From Lachnospiraceae bacterium UBA7060 (GTDB lineage Bacteria > Bacillota > Clostridia > Lachnospirales > Lachnospiraceae): a stretch of DNA of 55,855 nucleotides. The notes beneath the pieces are model-generated. The model did no database searches. It was not told where the DNA came from and saw only the letters and a program-made list of their open reading frames with translations. Both the position numbers and the translations under genes were made by a program. Positions 35,879 to 43,797 of the stretch are shown here, piece by piece. Each line of letters starts with the position of its first letter. Position 1 is the first letter of the stretch. The stretch is from positions 1-55,855 of the forward strand of contig DLAA01000079.1 of assembly GCA_002493835.1 (NCBI GenBank), in the 5' to 3' direction.

Positions 35879-36712
35879 ATGAGCGGACAGGTAGAATGGC
35901 ACAACAGCCCTATTGGGGTATTTGATTCGGGAGTTGGCGGCTTGACTGTGGCAAGAGAGATTATGCGTCAGCTGCCAAATGAACGTATCGTGTATTTTGG
36001 GGACACAGCCAGGGTGCCCTATGGGAGTAAATCTAAGGAGACGGTGACGAAATTTTCAAGACAAATCGTTCATTTCCTGGAAACACAACAGGTGAAGGCC
36101 ATTGTGGCTGCATGCAACACGGCAAGTGCATATGCTTTAGAGGAGCTGGAAAATGAGGTGGACATTCCGATTATCGGTGTGGTGAAGCCGGGAGCCAGGG
36201 CGGCTCTTGCGGTTACAAAGAACAAGAAGATCGGCGTTGTGGCCACGGAAGCGACTATCAACAGCGGGATTTACAACCGATACATAGAAGAAAATGACAA
36301 AAATGTCAGAATTATGGGAAAGGCATGTCCTCTCTTTGTACCTTTGGTGGAGGAGGGATTGTGGGAGGATCCCGTGACGGACGAGATTGCCAGACGCTAT
36401 CTGATGGAGCTGGTGGACAGCGGCATTGATACATTGATTTTGGGCTGTACACATTATCCTATGCTGCGCTCTACGGTGGCAAAGATTATGGGGAATGGAG
36501 TGACGCTTGTCAATCCTGCCTATGAGACGGCCAGAGAGTTGAAAGCGCTGCTTGTGGATAAGGGGCTGGAGAGTGAACACAGACCAGGGCTGGGGACGGA
36601 GCTGTATCGATTTTTTGTCAGCGACGCGGCCGATAAGTTTCAGCGTTTTGCCAATTCTATCCTGCCCTACGGTATTTTGTCCGCAAAAGTTATTAACATT
36701 GATGAGTTTTAG
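35879..36712 (+). CDS. murI: Glutamate racemase
   Basis: 277 residues from ATG 35879. Asp/Glu racemase fold with the N-terminal GVFDSGVGGLTVAREI, YFGDTARVPYG, catalytic Cys in AACNTASAYA and second catalytic Cys in LGCTHYPML. It makes D-glutamate for peptidoglycan precursors. The ribosome binding site (AAAGG) is rather far from the ATG. A longer N-terminal extension overlapping the previous gene is unlikely. Confidence 0.95.
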   Translation: MSGQVEWHNSPIGVFDSGVGGLTVAREIMRQLPNERIVYFGDTARVPYGSKSKETVTKFSRQIVHFLETQQVKAIVAACNTASAYALEELENEVDIPIIGVVKPGARAALAVTKNKKIGVVATEATINSGIYNRYIEENDKNVRIMGKACPLFVPLVEEGLWEDPVTDEIARRYLMELVDSGIDTLILGCTHYPMLRSTVAKIMGNGVTLVNPAYETARELKALLVDKGLESEHRPGLGTELYRFFVSDAADKFQRFANSILPYGILSAKVINIDEF

Positions 36713-36769
36713 GGAGATAGACTGAGAAATCGCCTATTCGCGATAAACCGCTCAGAAATGAGGATTACT

Positions 36770-37222
36770 ATGACAAAAGAAGTGTTGCTGACCCTTCAGG
36801 GACTGCAGTTTGATCAGCGGGAAGAGAATGCTGACAAGATTGAAACGGTCACTGTGGGCGATTATTACAAAAAGAATGACAAGCACTATGTAGTTTATGA
36901 GGAGGTTACAGAAGGGTTTGACTGTGCTACAAAAAACCGTCTGAAATTTGGCGGACAGATGGTGGAGCTTTCCCGGAACGGCCTTATCAATGTGCATATG
37001 GTTTTTCAGGAAAATAAAAAGAACATGTCCAATTACAATACGCCTTTCGGGCAGATTCTGGTGGGTATTGACACGAAGCGGATTACCATCGATGAGAAAG
37101 AGGACAATATTGTTGTGGATGTGGATTATGCGCTGGATATCAATTATGAGTTTCTTTCGGACTGTCATATCCATATTGATATCCGCTCAAAAGAAAACAG
37201 CGATTTCACGCTCATGTCATGA
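36770..37222 (+). CDS. DUF1934 (YwiB-like) protein
   Basis: 150 residues from ATG 36770, with GAGGAT 6 nt before it (ATG 36758 is in frame but poorly served). It is a predicted beta-barrel: TKEVLLTLQGLQFD, ETVTVGDYYKKNDKHYVVYEE, LGIDTKRI-type strands and a final VDYALDINYEFLSDCHIHI. This matches the DUF1934/YwiB family with a lipocalin-like fold. Function unknown; cytosolic. The segment before the start ends CAGAAATGAGG, identical to the segment before the asnS site. Confidence 0.8.
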   Translation: MTKEVLLTLQGLQFDQREENADKIETVTVGDYYKKNDKHYVVYEEVTEGFDCATKNRLKFGGQMVELSRNGLINVHMVFQENKKNMSNYNTPFGQILVGIDTKRITIDEKEDNIVVDVDYALDINYEFLSDCHIHIDIRSKENSDFTLMS

Positions 37223-37279
37223 AACCGCTGTCATTGAGGCTATATAGCAAAATCTTTAAGTCAGTTCTGAGGGAATCGG

Positions 37280-37756
37280 TTATTTGACAGGTTTTGCGCC
37301 TGCTTTTTCCTGAGCCTTTTCCACAAGCTGTTTAAATTTGCTCTTTTTCTTCGTTGCAGCTACGGGCATTTTGCCATGCAGGCCTCTCACACTTGTGATG
37401 TATATACCGCTGACATCAGCTTTTACTTCCTTTTTGACAGGCACGGAGTCGAAAATGCTTTCTTCGCAGATTAAGGTCATGATCTGGGGGCCTATTTTAG
37501 CTTTCACTACCGGAAGCTTGGAGCCGCGCAGAAATTTAGGCGTTTGATCCAGAACAATCTGGGGCAGGCCGGCATCTTTCAGCTTCATTCGCTTTTTGTC
37601 AATGATAAGCATGGATACGGTTTGTCTGGCGGCGGCAATCTGTTCCTGCTGCTCTGCCTGCTTTTTTTGGGCTCTTTTTCCCAAAAAATATAAGACAACC
37701 ACAGCGATGAGAAGAACCGCAAGGATTACCAATAGGACAATCGTAAATGTACTCAT
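37280..37756 (-). CDS. Single-pass membrane protein, hypothetical
   Basis: 158 residues on the minus strand with AAAGGAGG before the ATG. An N-terminal membrane helix (residues 5-24, TIVLLVILAVLLIAVVVLYF) is followed by a Lys/Gln-rich linker. A soluble domain (MLIIDKKRMKLKDAGLP, VVKAKIGPQIMTLIC) and a Lys-rich C terminus follow. It resembles a Lachnospiraceae-conserved membrane protein without assigned function. Probably monocistronic. Confidence 0.7.
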   Translation of the reverse strand: MSTFTIVLLVILAVLLIAVVVLYFLGKRAQKKQAEQQEQIAAARQTVSMLIIDKKRMKLKDAGLPQIVLDQTPKFLRGSKLPVVKAKIGPQIMTLICEESIFDSVPVKKEVKADVSGIYITSVRGLHGKMPVAATKKKSKFKQLVEKAQEKAGAKPVK

Positions 37757-37863
37757 AAATCTGCCTCCTTTTGTATCTGTTCAGTACCTTCACAGATACA
37801 TCACAGCAGCTATTTTTTTACCGGTGCAATGGATAGTTTATGTTACTGTTCATGTCGCACCGT

Positions 37864-37990
37864 GCGCCTGCCGCACAGTGTCGGCAGCAGCGCTAAAATG
37901 CCTGCTTCTTGGCATTTTGTGTGCATCAACAGTTGCAATTCACACGGAATAATCGTATATCAGTGCAGAATCTTGCGCACGTGTGAATTG
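37864..37990. repeat. Cluster of three stem-loops in an intergenic region
   Basis: The gap 37757-38135 has no gene. It holds three consecutive inverted repeats: GCGC.TGCCG/CGGCA.GCGC (37864-37893), AAAATGCC/GGCATTTT (37895-37918), and CAATTCACACG/CGTGTGAATTG (37936-37990, 33-nt loop). The rest is A/T-rich and then a promoter at 38067. The arrangement could be a miniature interspersed element or a structured RNA. Confidence 0.6.
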
Positions 37991-38066
37991 TAATTATTTT
38001 ATCATTGATTCCGTTAATGCGCAAGGAAAAGTTCTGGGCGGGTCTGCTTTTCAATGTATGATTTGA

Positions 38067-38095
38067 TTGACAATGTGGTTTCTCTGAACTACTAT
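38067..38095 (+). promoter_or_regulatory. Sigma-A promoter for the PPIase lipoprotein gene
   Basis: Perfect TTGACA, 17-nt spacer, TACTAT; 40 nt from the -10 box to the ATG at 38136. Confidence 0.68.
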
Positions 38096-38135
38096 TATGA
38101 AGTAGATAAAGATAAAAGGTAAAAAGGTGCAGATT

Positions 38136-39215
38136 ATGAAAAGAAAAATCGTTACCAGCGCAGTGGTGTTACTTTCATCACTGTTTCTGACTGCTTGTGG
38201 AAGCAAAGAGTACCTGAAGGATATCAAGGCGGAGAAATATGTGACGCTGGGGGCTTATACAGGAATCGAAGCCGCGGTGGCAAAGATGGAAGTTCCGGAG
38301 GGGACGGTGGAGCAGTATATTTCGGATAACTTTCTTGCGCCGATGGCAGAGAAGAAACCGGTGACAGGCAGGGCAGTGCAAGAGGGGGATGTGGCAAACA
38401 TTGACTTTGTAGGATATCAGGACGGCGTTGCCTTCGATGGCGGCACAGGGACAGATTATGATTTGACAATCGGTTCCGGGCAGTTTATCGACGGCTTTGA
38501 GGAGGGATTGATTGGTGCGAATGTAGGGGAAAAGCGGAGCCTGCACCTGAGCTTTCCTGATCCTTATAATGGTAATCCAGATCTGTCAGGACAGCCAGTT
38601 GTGTTTGAAGTGACGATAAATAGTATCAGCGAGAATGTCAATCCCGAGCTCACGGACGAACTGGTAAAGAAGCTGGGTGAGGCTGGGTATAATATAGGCG
38701 GATCCAAAACAAAACAAGAACTGACTGATTGGGTCAGCAACCTCTATGAACAGTCAGTGGAGAGCACTTACGAAAATGAGGTTGAGACAGCTCTCGCTTC
38801 TACTATTATGGAAAGATGTACGTTTAAAGAGCTGCCGGACGAGATGATTGCGCGTTATACAGAGAGTATTGAGAACAATATGAATGCGAGAGCGGCCTCT
38901 TTGGGCATGACTCTTGTGCAGTATATGCAGCTTTATCAAGGTCTTGACGAGCCAGGATACCGTGCAGCATTCGAAGAGCAGGGTGTGCGGATGGCGAAGC
39001 AATATGTTATGTATCAGGCAATCGCTGACAGGGAGGGACTTGCGCCCACAAAGGAGGAGATTGCGGAGGAAACCTCCGCGTTGATGACGCTTTATGGATA
39101 TGCTTCCGAGGAGGAACTCAAAAGGAGCGTAGATATGGAGTCCTTGGAGGAAGACTTGATGCGTAAAAAAGTGGTAGCGTTTCTGAAGGAGAATGGCAGC
39201 ATTCATGAGCCTTAA
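38136..39215 (+). CDS. FKBP-type PPIase lipoprotein (trigger-factor-like)
   Basis: 359 residues from ATG 38136 with AAAGGTG about 7 nt upstream. The lipobox is LFLTACG. An FKBP domain at about residues 85-165 (VQEGDVANIDFVGYQDG, TIGSGQFIDGFEEGLIG) is followed by a helical arm resembling the trigger-factor C-terminal chaperone region. This is a surface-anchored folding factor for secreted proteins, analogous in role to PrsA. It is unlikely to be cytosolic trigger factor because of the lipoprotein signal and the missing ribosome-binding domain. Confidence 0.85.
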   Translation: MKRKIVTSAVVLLSSLFLTACGSKEYLKDIKAEKYVTLGAYTGIEAAVAKMEVPEGTVEQYISDNFLAPMAEKKPVTGRAVQEGDVANIDFVGYQDGVAFDGGTGTDYDLTIGSGQFIDGFEEGLIGANVGEKRSLHLSFPDPYNGNPDLSGQPVVFEVTINSISENVNPELTDELVKKLGEAGYNIGGSKTKQELTDWVSNLYEQSVESTYENEVETALASTIMERCTFKELPDEMIARYTESIENNMNARAASLGMTLVQYMQLYQGLDEPGYRAAFEEQGVRMAKQYVMYQAIADREGLAPTKEEIAEETSALMTLYGYASEEELKRSVDMESLEEDLMRKKVVAFLKENGSIHEP

Positions 39216-39257
39216 AAAGGCATGGCTCAGATGAAGAAAATAGATAATGGGAGTTAA

Positions 39258-39280
39258 GATTGAAAATAAATTTTTCAATC
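39258..39280 (+). terminator. A/T-rich hairpin after the PPIase gene
   Basis: Perfect 9-bp inverted repeat GATTGAAAA / TTTTCAATC with a 5-nt loop, 43 nt after the stop. Low GC and no long T tract, so termination strength is doubtful. Confidence 0.35.
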
Positions 39281-39293
39281 GCGAGATTTGTGT

Positions 39294-39355
39294 CTGCGCG
39301 CTGCTTGCCGCAAACTCGTAATCCATATATGGATTTGTGCAGTAAAGCAGCGCAG
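39294..39355 (+). repeat. Nested stem-loop upstream of asnS
   Basis: Outer arms CTGCGCGCTGCTT and AAGCAGCGCAG pair with a 2-nt bulge. Inside is a perfect 16-bp palindrome AATCCATATATGGATT (39320-39335). The element ends 5 nt before the GAGGGA ribosome binding site of asnS. No T-box features are seen. Confidence 0.6.
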
Positions 39356-39368
39356 AAATGAGGGAAAA

Positions 39369-40760
39369 ATGAATTTAACGGATATCAAGGATTTATATCG
39401 CAACAGCGAGGCGTACATTGAAAAAGAGGTGACTGTGGGCGGCTGGGTCAGGAGCATTAGAGATTCCAAGACTTTTGGCTTTATCGTGTTAAACGATGGT
39501 ACTTTTTTTGAACCGCTGCAAGTTGTCTATGCGGACAAACTTGCAAATTTTGATATGGTTTCCAAATTAAATGTGGGTTCTGCCATTGCAGCGAGGGGCA
39601 GGATTGTGGCGACACCTCAGGCGAAGCAGAAGTTTGAGATGCAGGCGGAGGAAATTATTGTGGAAGGTGTTTCTACAGCGGACTATCCACTGCAGAAGAA
39701 GAGGCACAGCTTTGAGTATTTGCGCACTATTTCCCATCTGCGTCCAAGAACCAACACGTTTCAGGCGGTTTTTCGCGTGCGCTCTCTGACAGCCTACGCG
39801 ATCCACAACTTTTTCCAGGAGAGGGGATTCGTGTATGTACACACGCCGATTATCACTGGCAGCGACTGCGAGGGTGCTGGTGAGATGTTCCAAGTGACAA
39901 CTATGGATTTAAATAATCTGCCAAAGACGGAGGATGGACAGGTTGATTACAGTCAGGACTTTTTCGGAAAACCCACCAACCTGACCGTGAGCGGACAGCT
40001 GAATGTGGAGACTTATGCTTTTGCTTTTAAGAACGTATATACTTTTGGCCCCACTTTTCGGGCAGAAAATTCCAATACTACCAGACATGCGGCGGAGTTT
40101 TGGATGATTGAGCCGGAGATGGCTTTTGCGGATCTGACGGATGATATGATGATAGCGGAGGCTATGTTAAAGCATGTGATCCGCTATATATTGGAGAATG
40201 CACCTGAGGAGATGAATTTCTTTAATCAGTTTGTGGATAAGGGTTTGATTGAGAGATTGAACCATGTGCTTCATTCCGATTTTGCCCATGTGACTTACAC
40301 AGACGCAATAAAAATTTTGGAAAAGCACAATGATGAATTTGAGTACAAGGTATCTTGGGGCTGCGATCTGCAGACTGAACATGAGAGATACCTGACGGAG
40401 CAGGAATTCAAGCGGCCTGTATTTGTGACGGATTACCCCAAGGAGATCAAGGCTTTCTATATGAAGCTGAACGAAGACGGGAAGACGGTAGCGGCTATGG
40501 ACTGTCTGGTGCCGGGCATCGGTGAGATCATCGGAGGCAGCCAGAGAGAGGATGATCTTACGCTTTTGGAGAAGCGTATGGACGAGCTTGGACTGAATAA
40601 GGAGGACTATCAGTTCTATTTGGATCTGCGCAAGTATGGTTCCGCCCGGCATGCAGGTTTCGGCCTTGGGTTTGAACGCTGTGTGATGTATTTGACAGGA
40701 ATGGGAAATATCCGCGATGTGATTCCCTTCCCGAGAACGGTAAATAATTGCGAACTATAA
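39369..40760 (+). CDS. asnS: Asparaginyl-tRNA synthetase
   Basis: 463 residues; ATG 39369 with GAGGGA 3-4 nt upstream. N-terminal OB-fold (VGGWVRSIRDSKTFGFIVLNDG) and class IIb core: FQVTTMDLNN region, motif 2 (FRAENSNTTRHAAEFWMIEP), motif 3 (GFGLGFERCVMYLTGM). The insert and length (463) fit AsnRS rather than AspRS. It charges tRNA-Asn directly. A structured leader precedes it. Confidence 0.96.
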   Translation: MNLTDIKDLYRNSEAYIEKEVTVGGWVRSIRDSKTFGFIVLNDGTFFEPLQVVYADKLANFDMVSKLNVGSAIAARGRIVATPQAKQKFEMQAEEIIVEGVSTADYPLQKKRHSFEYLRTISHLRPRTNTFQAVFRVRSLTAYAIHNFFQERGFVYVHTPIITGSDCEGAGEMFQVTTMDLNNLPKTEDGQVDYSQDFFGKPTNLTVSGQLNVETYAFAFKNVYTFGPTFRAENSNTTRHAAEFWMIEPEMAFADLTDDMMIAEAMLKHVIRYILENAPEEMNFFNQFVDKGLIERLNHVLHSDFAHVTYTDAIKILEKHNDEFEYKVSWGCDLQTEHERYLTEQEFKRPVFVTDYPKEIKAFYMKLNEDGKTVAAMDCLVPGIGEIIGGSQREDDLTLLEKRMDELGLNKEDYQFYLDLRKYGSARHAGFGLGFERCVMYLTGMGNIRDVIPFPRTVNNCEL

Positions 40761-40799
40761 GCATGTGGGAAGACAAATCGTGCGAGAGCGGGCATAGGG

Positions 40800-42050
40800 A
40801 TGAAAAAGAGCTTTAAGAGGCGGCTGTATGTTATATTGACACTTATACTGTGTTTATCAGTGGTAGATCCGATATCGGCTACCACTATTTCTGATCTCCA
40901 GAAAGATCTCAAAAAGAATCAGTCCCAGCTAAAGAATACTCAAAAGCAGATTTCTGATGCGCAGGAAGCGCAGGAAGGTGTGGGTGAGGAAATAAACGAG
41001 ATAGATGCGGAACTGGTAAGTTTAATTACGGATATCAATCTTATCGAGGAGGCTATCACCGAGAAGGAGGAGGAGATCGCAAAGACGCAGGTGGAGTATG
41101 AGGCGGCGGTAGAGGAGAAGGATGGACAGTACGAATCCATGAAGATTCGGATTCAGTTTATGTATGAGAAGGGAGAGTCCTCCTATCTGCATATGTTTTT
41201 TGGCGCCGCTAATATGGGTGATATGGTAAATAAAGCGAAGTACGTGGAGGAGCTTTACGATTATGACAGAAAGCTTCTTGCTGAGTATGAGGACACCGTA
41301 CACCGCGTGCAGGAGCTTCAGGATACGCTGGAGGAAGATAAGTCTGAGCTGGAGACTTCGAAGACAGAGCTTCAGGAAGGGCAGGCGTATATGGAGGAGA
41401 TGCTTGCCCAAAAAAGAACAGAGTATGAAAATTACAGCGTGATGCTTACCAAAGCAAAGCAGGAAGCGGCGACTTACACGGCGAGAATCAAGCAGGAGAC
41501 TGCCCAGATCAGGAAATTGGAGGAGGAAGAGCGCAGACGAAAGGAAGAAGAGGAACGGAAAAGAAAGGAAGAGGAGGAGAGGAAAAAGAAGGAACAGGAG
41601 GCGCTGTTGGCTGCTCAGAGCAGGGATGATAAGGACGAGGACGATGAGAGTGAGCCGGAGGAAAACGCTAAAAAGGAGGAATCCAAGCCAGCTCCTTCCG
41701 GGGGCGGTGGAAAAGGACAGGAGATCGCAAATTACGCCTGCAAGTTTATAGGAAATCCTTATGTGGCGGGCGGTACCAGCCTGACGAACGGGGCGGACTG
41801 CTCGGGATTTGTGATGTCAGTCTACAAGAATTTCGGCATTTCACTGCCGAGAAGTTCTTATTCGCAGTCCACTGTCGGCAAGGGAGTTTCTTATTCAGAG
41901 GCAAGGCCGGGGGATGTGATTTATTATGGCGGACATGTGGGAATTTATATAGGCAACGGCCAGATTGTGCACGCCAGCACAGAGCGTACGGGGATTAAAA
42001 TCACTTCAGCGACATATCGCAATATTGTGACAGTGAGACGTATTGTATAA
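40800..42050 (+). CDS. Secreted NlpC/P60 peptidoglycan hydrolase with coiled coil
   Basis: 416 residues. Signal peptide at 1-28 (cleavage near PISATT). A long coiled coil runs from about 30 to 250 (CwlO/PcsB-like), ending in a Glu/Arg/Lys-rich stretch, then a low-complexity acidic/Pro linker. A C-terminal NlpC/P60 domain holds catalytic Cys in GADCSGF and His in GGHVGIYI, plus IVHAS. The domain cleaves D-Glu-DAP stem-peptide bonds; in PcsB/CwlO relatives the coiled coil docks on FtsEX. No ftsEX nearby. Confidence 0.9.
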   Translation: MKKSFKRRLYVILTLILCLSVVDPISATTISDLQKDLKKNQSQLKNTQKQISDAQEAQEGVGEEINEIDAELVSLITDINLIEEAITEKEEEIAKTQVEYEAAVEEKDGQYESMKIRIQFMYEKGESSYLHMFFGAANMGDMVNKAKYVEELYDYDRKLLAEYEDTVHRVQELQDTLEEDKSELETSKTELQEGQAYMEEMLAQKRTEYENYSVMLTKAKQEAATYTARIKQETAQIRKLEEEERRRKEEEERKRKEEEERKKKEQEALLAAQSRDDKDEDDESEPEENAKKEESKPAPSGGGGKGQEIANYACKFIGNPYVAGGTSLTNGADCSGFVMSVYKNFGISLPRSSYSQSTVGKGVSYSEARPGDVIYYGGHVGIYIGNGQIVHASTERTGIKITSATYRNIVTVRRIV

Positions 42051-42071
42051 ATGAGAGCTCTGAAATAGAGA

Positions 42072-42101
42072 TTGACATTTCATATGAGTGTGGGATAAAA
42101 T
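42072..42101 (+). promoter_or_regulatory. Sigma-A promoter of the lar/nickel operon
   Basis: Perfect TTGACA, 18-nt spacer, TAAAAT. Predicted start about 42108, giving a leader of roughly 180 nt before larE. Confidence 0.62.
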
Positions 42102-42107
42102 ACTCTT

Positions 42108-42264
42108 TGATAGATGTTGGCAGGAAGCTGACAGGGGGATAGAAATTCCCAAAGGATAAGTGGGCGGTGTCCCGATCAAATATGTTAGAGATGAATACAT
42201 ATGGTGTCATGTATACACAGGAAGGTATACGATTCCCAAGAGGGGAGCGGGTACCTTCTTTTTT
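42108..42264 (+). ncRNA. Structured leader/attenuator upstream of larE (candidate riboswitch)
   Basis: Between a strong promoter and larE lies a non-coding leader with several helices: GTTGGC/GCTGAC (42116-42132), GGGGAT/ATTCCC (42135-42150, 4-nt loop) and ATATGT/ACATAT (42180-42202). A possible long-range TTTGAT/ATCAAA pair (42106-42111 with 42175-42180) would close the first part. The 3' end is an intrinsic terminator. GTATAC occurs twice (42211-42216 and 42225-42230) and could pair with itself, sequestering the terminator's 5' arm, as an antiterminator would. I cannot match it to NiCo, fluoride, TPP, FMN, guanidine or other classes I know. Confidence 0.55.
42219..42264 (+). terminator. Intrinsic terminator in the larE leader
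   Basis: Stem AGGAAGGTA / TACCTTCTT (one G-T pair) with an inner TTCCC/GGGGA helix and AAGA loop, followed directly by TTTTTT. It sits 25 nt before the larE ATG, so it must be read through for operon expression. Confidence 0.82.
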
Positions 42265-42288
42265 AGTGAGCAGAGATAGGAGAGAGCA

Positions 42289-43035
42289 ATGAATATATCA
42301 GATTTTTTCAGAGAGAATCCAAGAGCCGCAGTGGCTTTTTCGGGCGGTGTGGATTCTGCGTATCTGCTTAGTGCGGCAAAGCAGGCGGGAGCCGACGTGG
42401 GGGCTTACTATGTAAAGAGTGCTTTTCAGCCGCAGTTCGAGTTGGAAGATGCGATCCGTATTGCCAAAAAACTGGATGTGAATATGAAGATCCTCACGGT
42501 AGATGTGCTTGCAGATCAGATAGTGGCTGAAAATCCTGCTGACCGCTGTTATTTTTGTAAAAAGCTTATTTTTACAACAATTATGGAAGCGGCGGGGACA
42601 GACGGATACAAAGTGCTTCTGGATGGTACGAATGCCTCCGATGAGGAAGGGGACCGTCCGGGGATGCGGGCGCTTAGGGAACTTTCTGTGCGTTCTCCGC
42701 TTAGGGAGTGCGGTCTTACCAAGGATGAGATTCGCAGACGTTCAAAGGAGGCTGGGTTGTTTACCTGGGATAAACCAGCTTATGCCTGTCTGGCCACAAG
42801 AATCCCGGCGGGGGAGAGGATTACCAAGGAGAAGCTTGAGGCCGCGGAGGCAGCAGAAAAGGATCTCTTTTCATTAGGATTTACGGATTTTCGGGTGAGG
42901 CGTTTTGGAGGTGCGGCAAGACTGCAGTTTCAGGCGGGACAGCTTTCGTCCGTGCTGGAAAGGCGAGAGGAGATTGTGGCCAAGTTAAAACAATATTACA
43001 GCGCAGTTTTACTTGATATGGAGGTGAGGGAGTGA
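42289..43035 (+). CDS. larE: ATP-dependent sulfur transferase LarE
   Basis: 248 residues; GGAGAG before ATG 42289. PP-loop ATPase with AFSGGVDSAYLL; adenylates the pyridinium carboxylates and replaces them with thiocarboxylates during synthesis of the nickel-pincer nucleotide (NPN). Cys167 (AYACLATR) matches the sacrificial Cys176 of L. plantarum LarE. Cys87 and Cys90 (RCYFCK) form a CxxC, so this could be a three-Cys LarE that carries a [4Fe-4S] cluster and acts without self-sacrifice. GTGA overlap with larB. Confidence 0.93.
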   Translation: MNISDFFRENPRAAVAFSGGVDSAYLLSAAKQAGADVGAYYVKSAFQPQFELEDAIRIAKKLDVNMKILTVDVLADQIVAENPADRCYFCKKLIFTTIMEAAGTDGYKVLLDGTNASDEEGDRPGMRALRELSVRSPLRECGLTKDEIRRRSKEAGLFTWDKPAYACLATRIPAGERITKEKLEAAEAAEKDLFSLGFTDFRVRRFGGAARLQFQAGQLSSVLERREEIVAKLKQYYSAVLLDMEVRE

Positions 43036-43784
43036 ACAGTTATAGGGAGATACTGGAACAAGTGCGGGACGGAGCAGTCTCCGTGGAAGATGCGCTTCTT
43101 GCCATTAAAAAAAAGCCGTTTGAAGATATCGGATATGCAAAAGTGGACTTGCACAGGGGCGTCAGACAGGGGGCGCCGGAGGTAATTTTTGGTGCGGGAA
43201 AAGAGTCAGGGCAGATAGCGGGTATTGTTGATAGTATGAAACAGAATGGACAGGAAACTATCTTGATTACCAGGCTTTCTCCGAAGAAAGCAAAAAAAGT
43301 GGCGAAGCGGCATGAGATGACTTATCATGAGCAGGCACGAATCGGTATTGTGGGGCAGGTGCCCAAGCCTGATGGAATTGGGAAAATTGTGGTTGCCACC
43401 GGGGGTACGTCCGATATTCCGGTGGCGGAGGAGGCAGCACTCACAGCGCAGGTTCACGGCAATGAAGTAGTGCGGCTCTACGATGTGGGGGTAGCGGGAT
43501 TGCACCGCCTGCTGTCTCATATGGATGAGATTATGAGCGCATCGGTGATCATTGCCATTGCGGGCATGGAGGGAGCGCTTGCAAGCGTGATCGGCGGATT
43601 GGCAGACTGCCCGGTGATTGCGGTGCCCACAAGCGTGGGCTATGGCGCTTCTATGAATGGAATTTCCGCCCTTTTGTCTATGCTGAATTCCTGTGCCAGC
43701 GGTGTGTCAGTCGTGAATATCGACAACGGGTTTGGAGCAGGATATTTGGCGAGTATGATTAATCACAATAGGAAAAGCACTTGA
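43032..43784 (+). CDS. larB: Pyridinium-3,5-biscarboxylic acid mononucleotide synthase LarB
   Basis: 250 residues from GTG 43032 (GAGG about 8 nt upstream), overlapping the larE stop. The N-terminal part (residues 1-110) includes DLHRGVRQGAPEVIFGAGK. The C-terminal PurE-like domain has VVATGGTSDIPVAEEA, DVGVAGLHR and PTSVGYGAS. LarB carboxylates and hydrolyses nicotinic acid adenine dinucleotide, the first step of NPN synthesis. Order larE-larB-larC with 13 nt to larC. Confidence 0.94.
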   Translation: MNSYREILEQVRDGAVSVEDALLAIKKKPFEDIGYAKVDLHRGVRQGAPEVIFGAGKESGQIAGIVDSMKQNGQETILITRLSPKKAKKVAKRHEMTYHEQARIGIVGQVPKPDGIGKIVVATGGTSDIPVAEEAALTAQVHGNEVVRLYDVGVAGLHRLLSHMDEIMSASVIIAIAGMEGALASVIGGLADCPVIAVPTSVGYGASMNGISALLSMLNSCASGVSVVNIDNGFGAGYLASMINHNRKST

Positions 43785-43797
43785 TGGAGGAACGAGT

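Noticed and set aside
38136..39215. Annotation as cytosolic trigger factor (tig)
   Set aside because: The lipobox and the absence of the ribosome-binding domain indicate an exported PPIase.
42108..42264. Assignment of the larE leader to a named riboswitch (NiCo, FMN, fluoride, ZTP)
   Set aside because: Only short accidental similarities were seen (e.g. GAAATTCCC as in FMN elements); the conserved junctions of those classes are not present.
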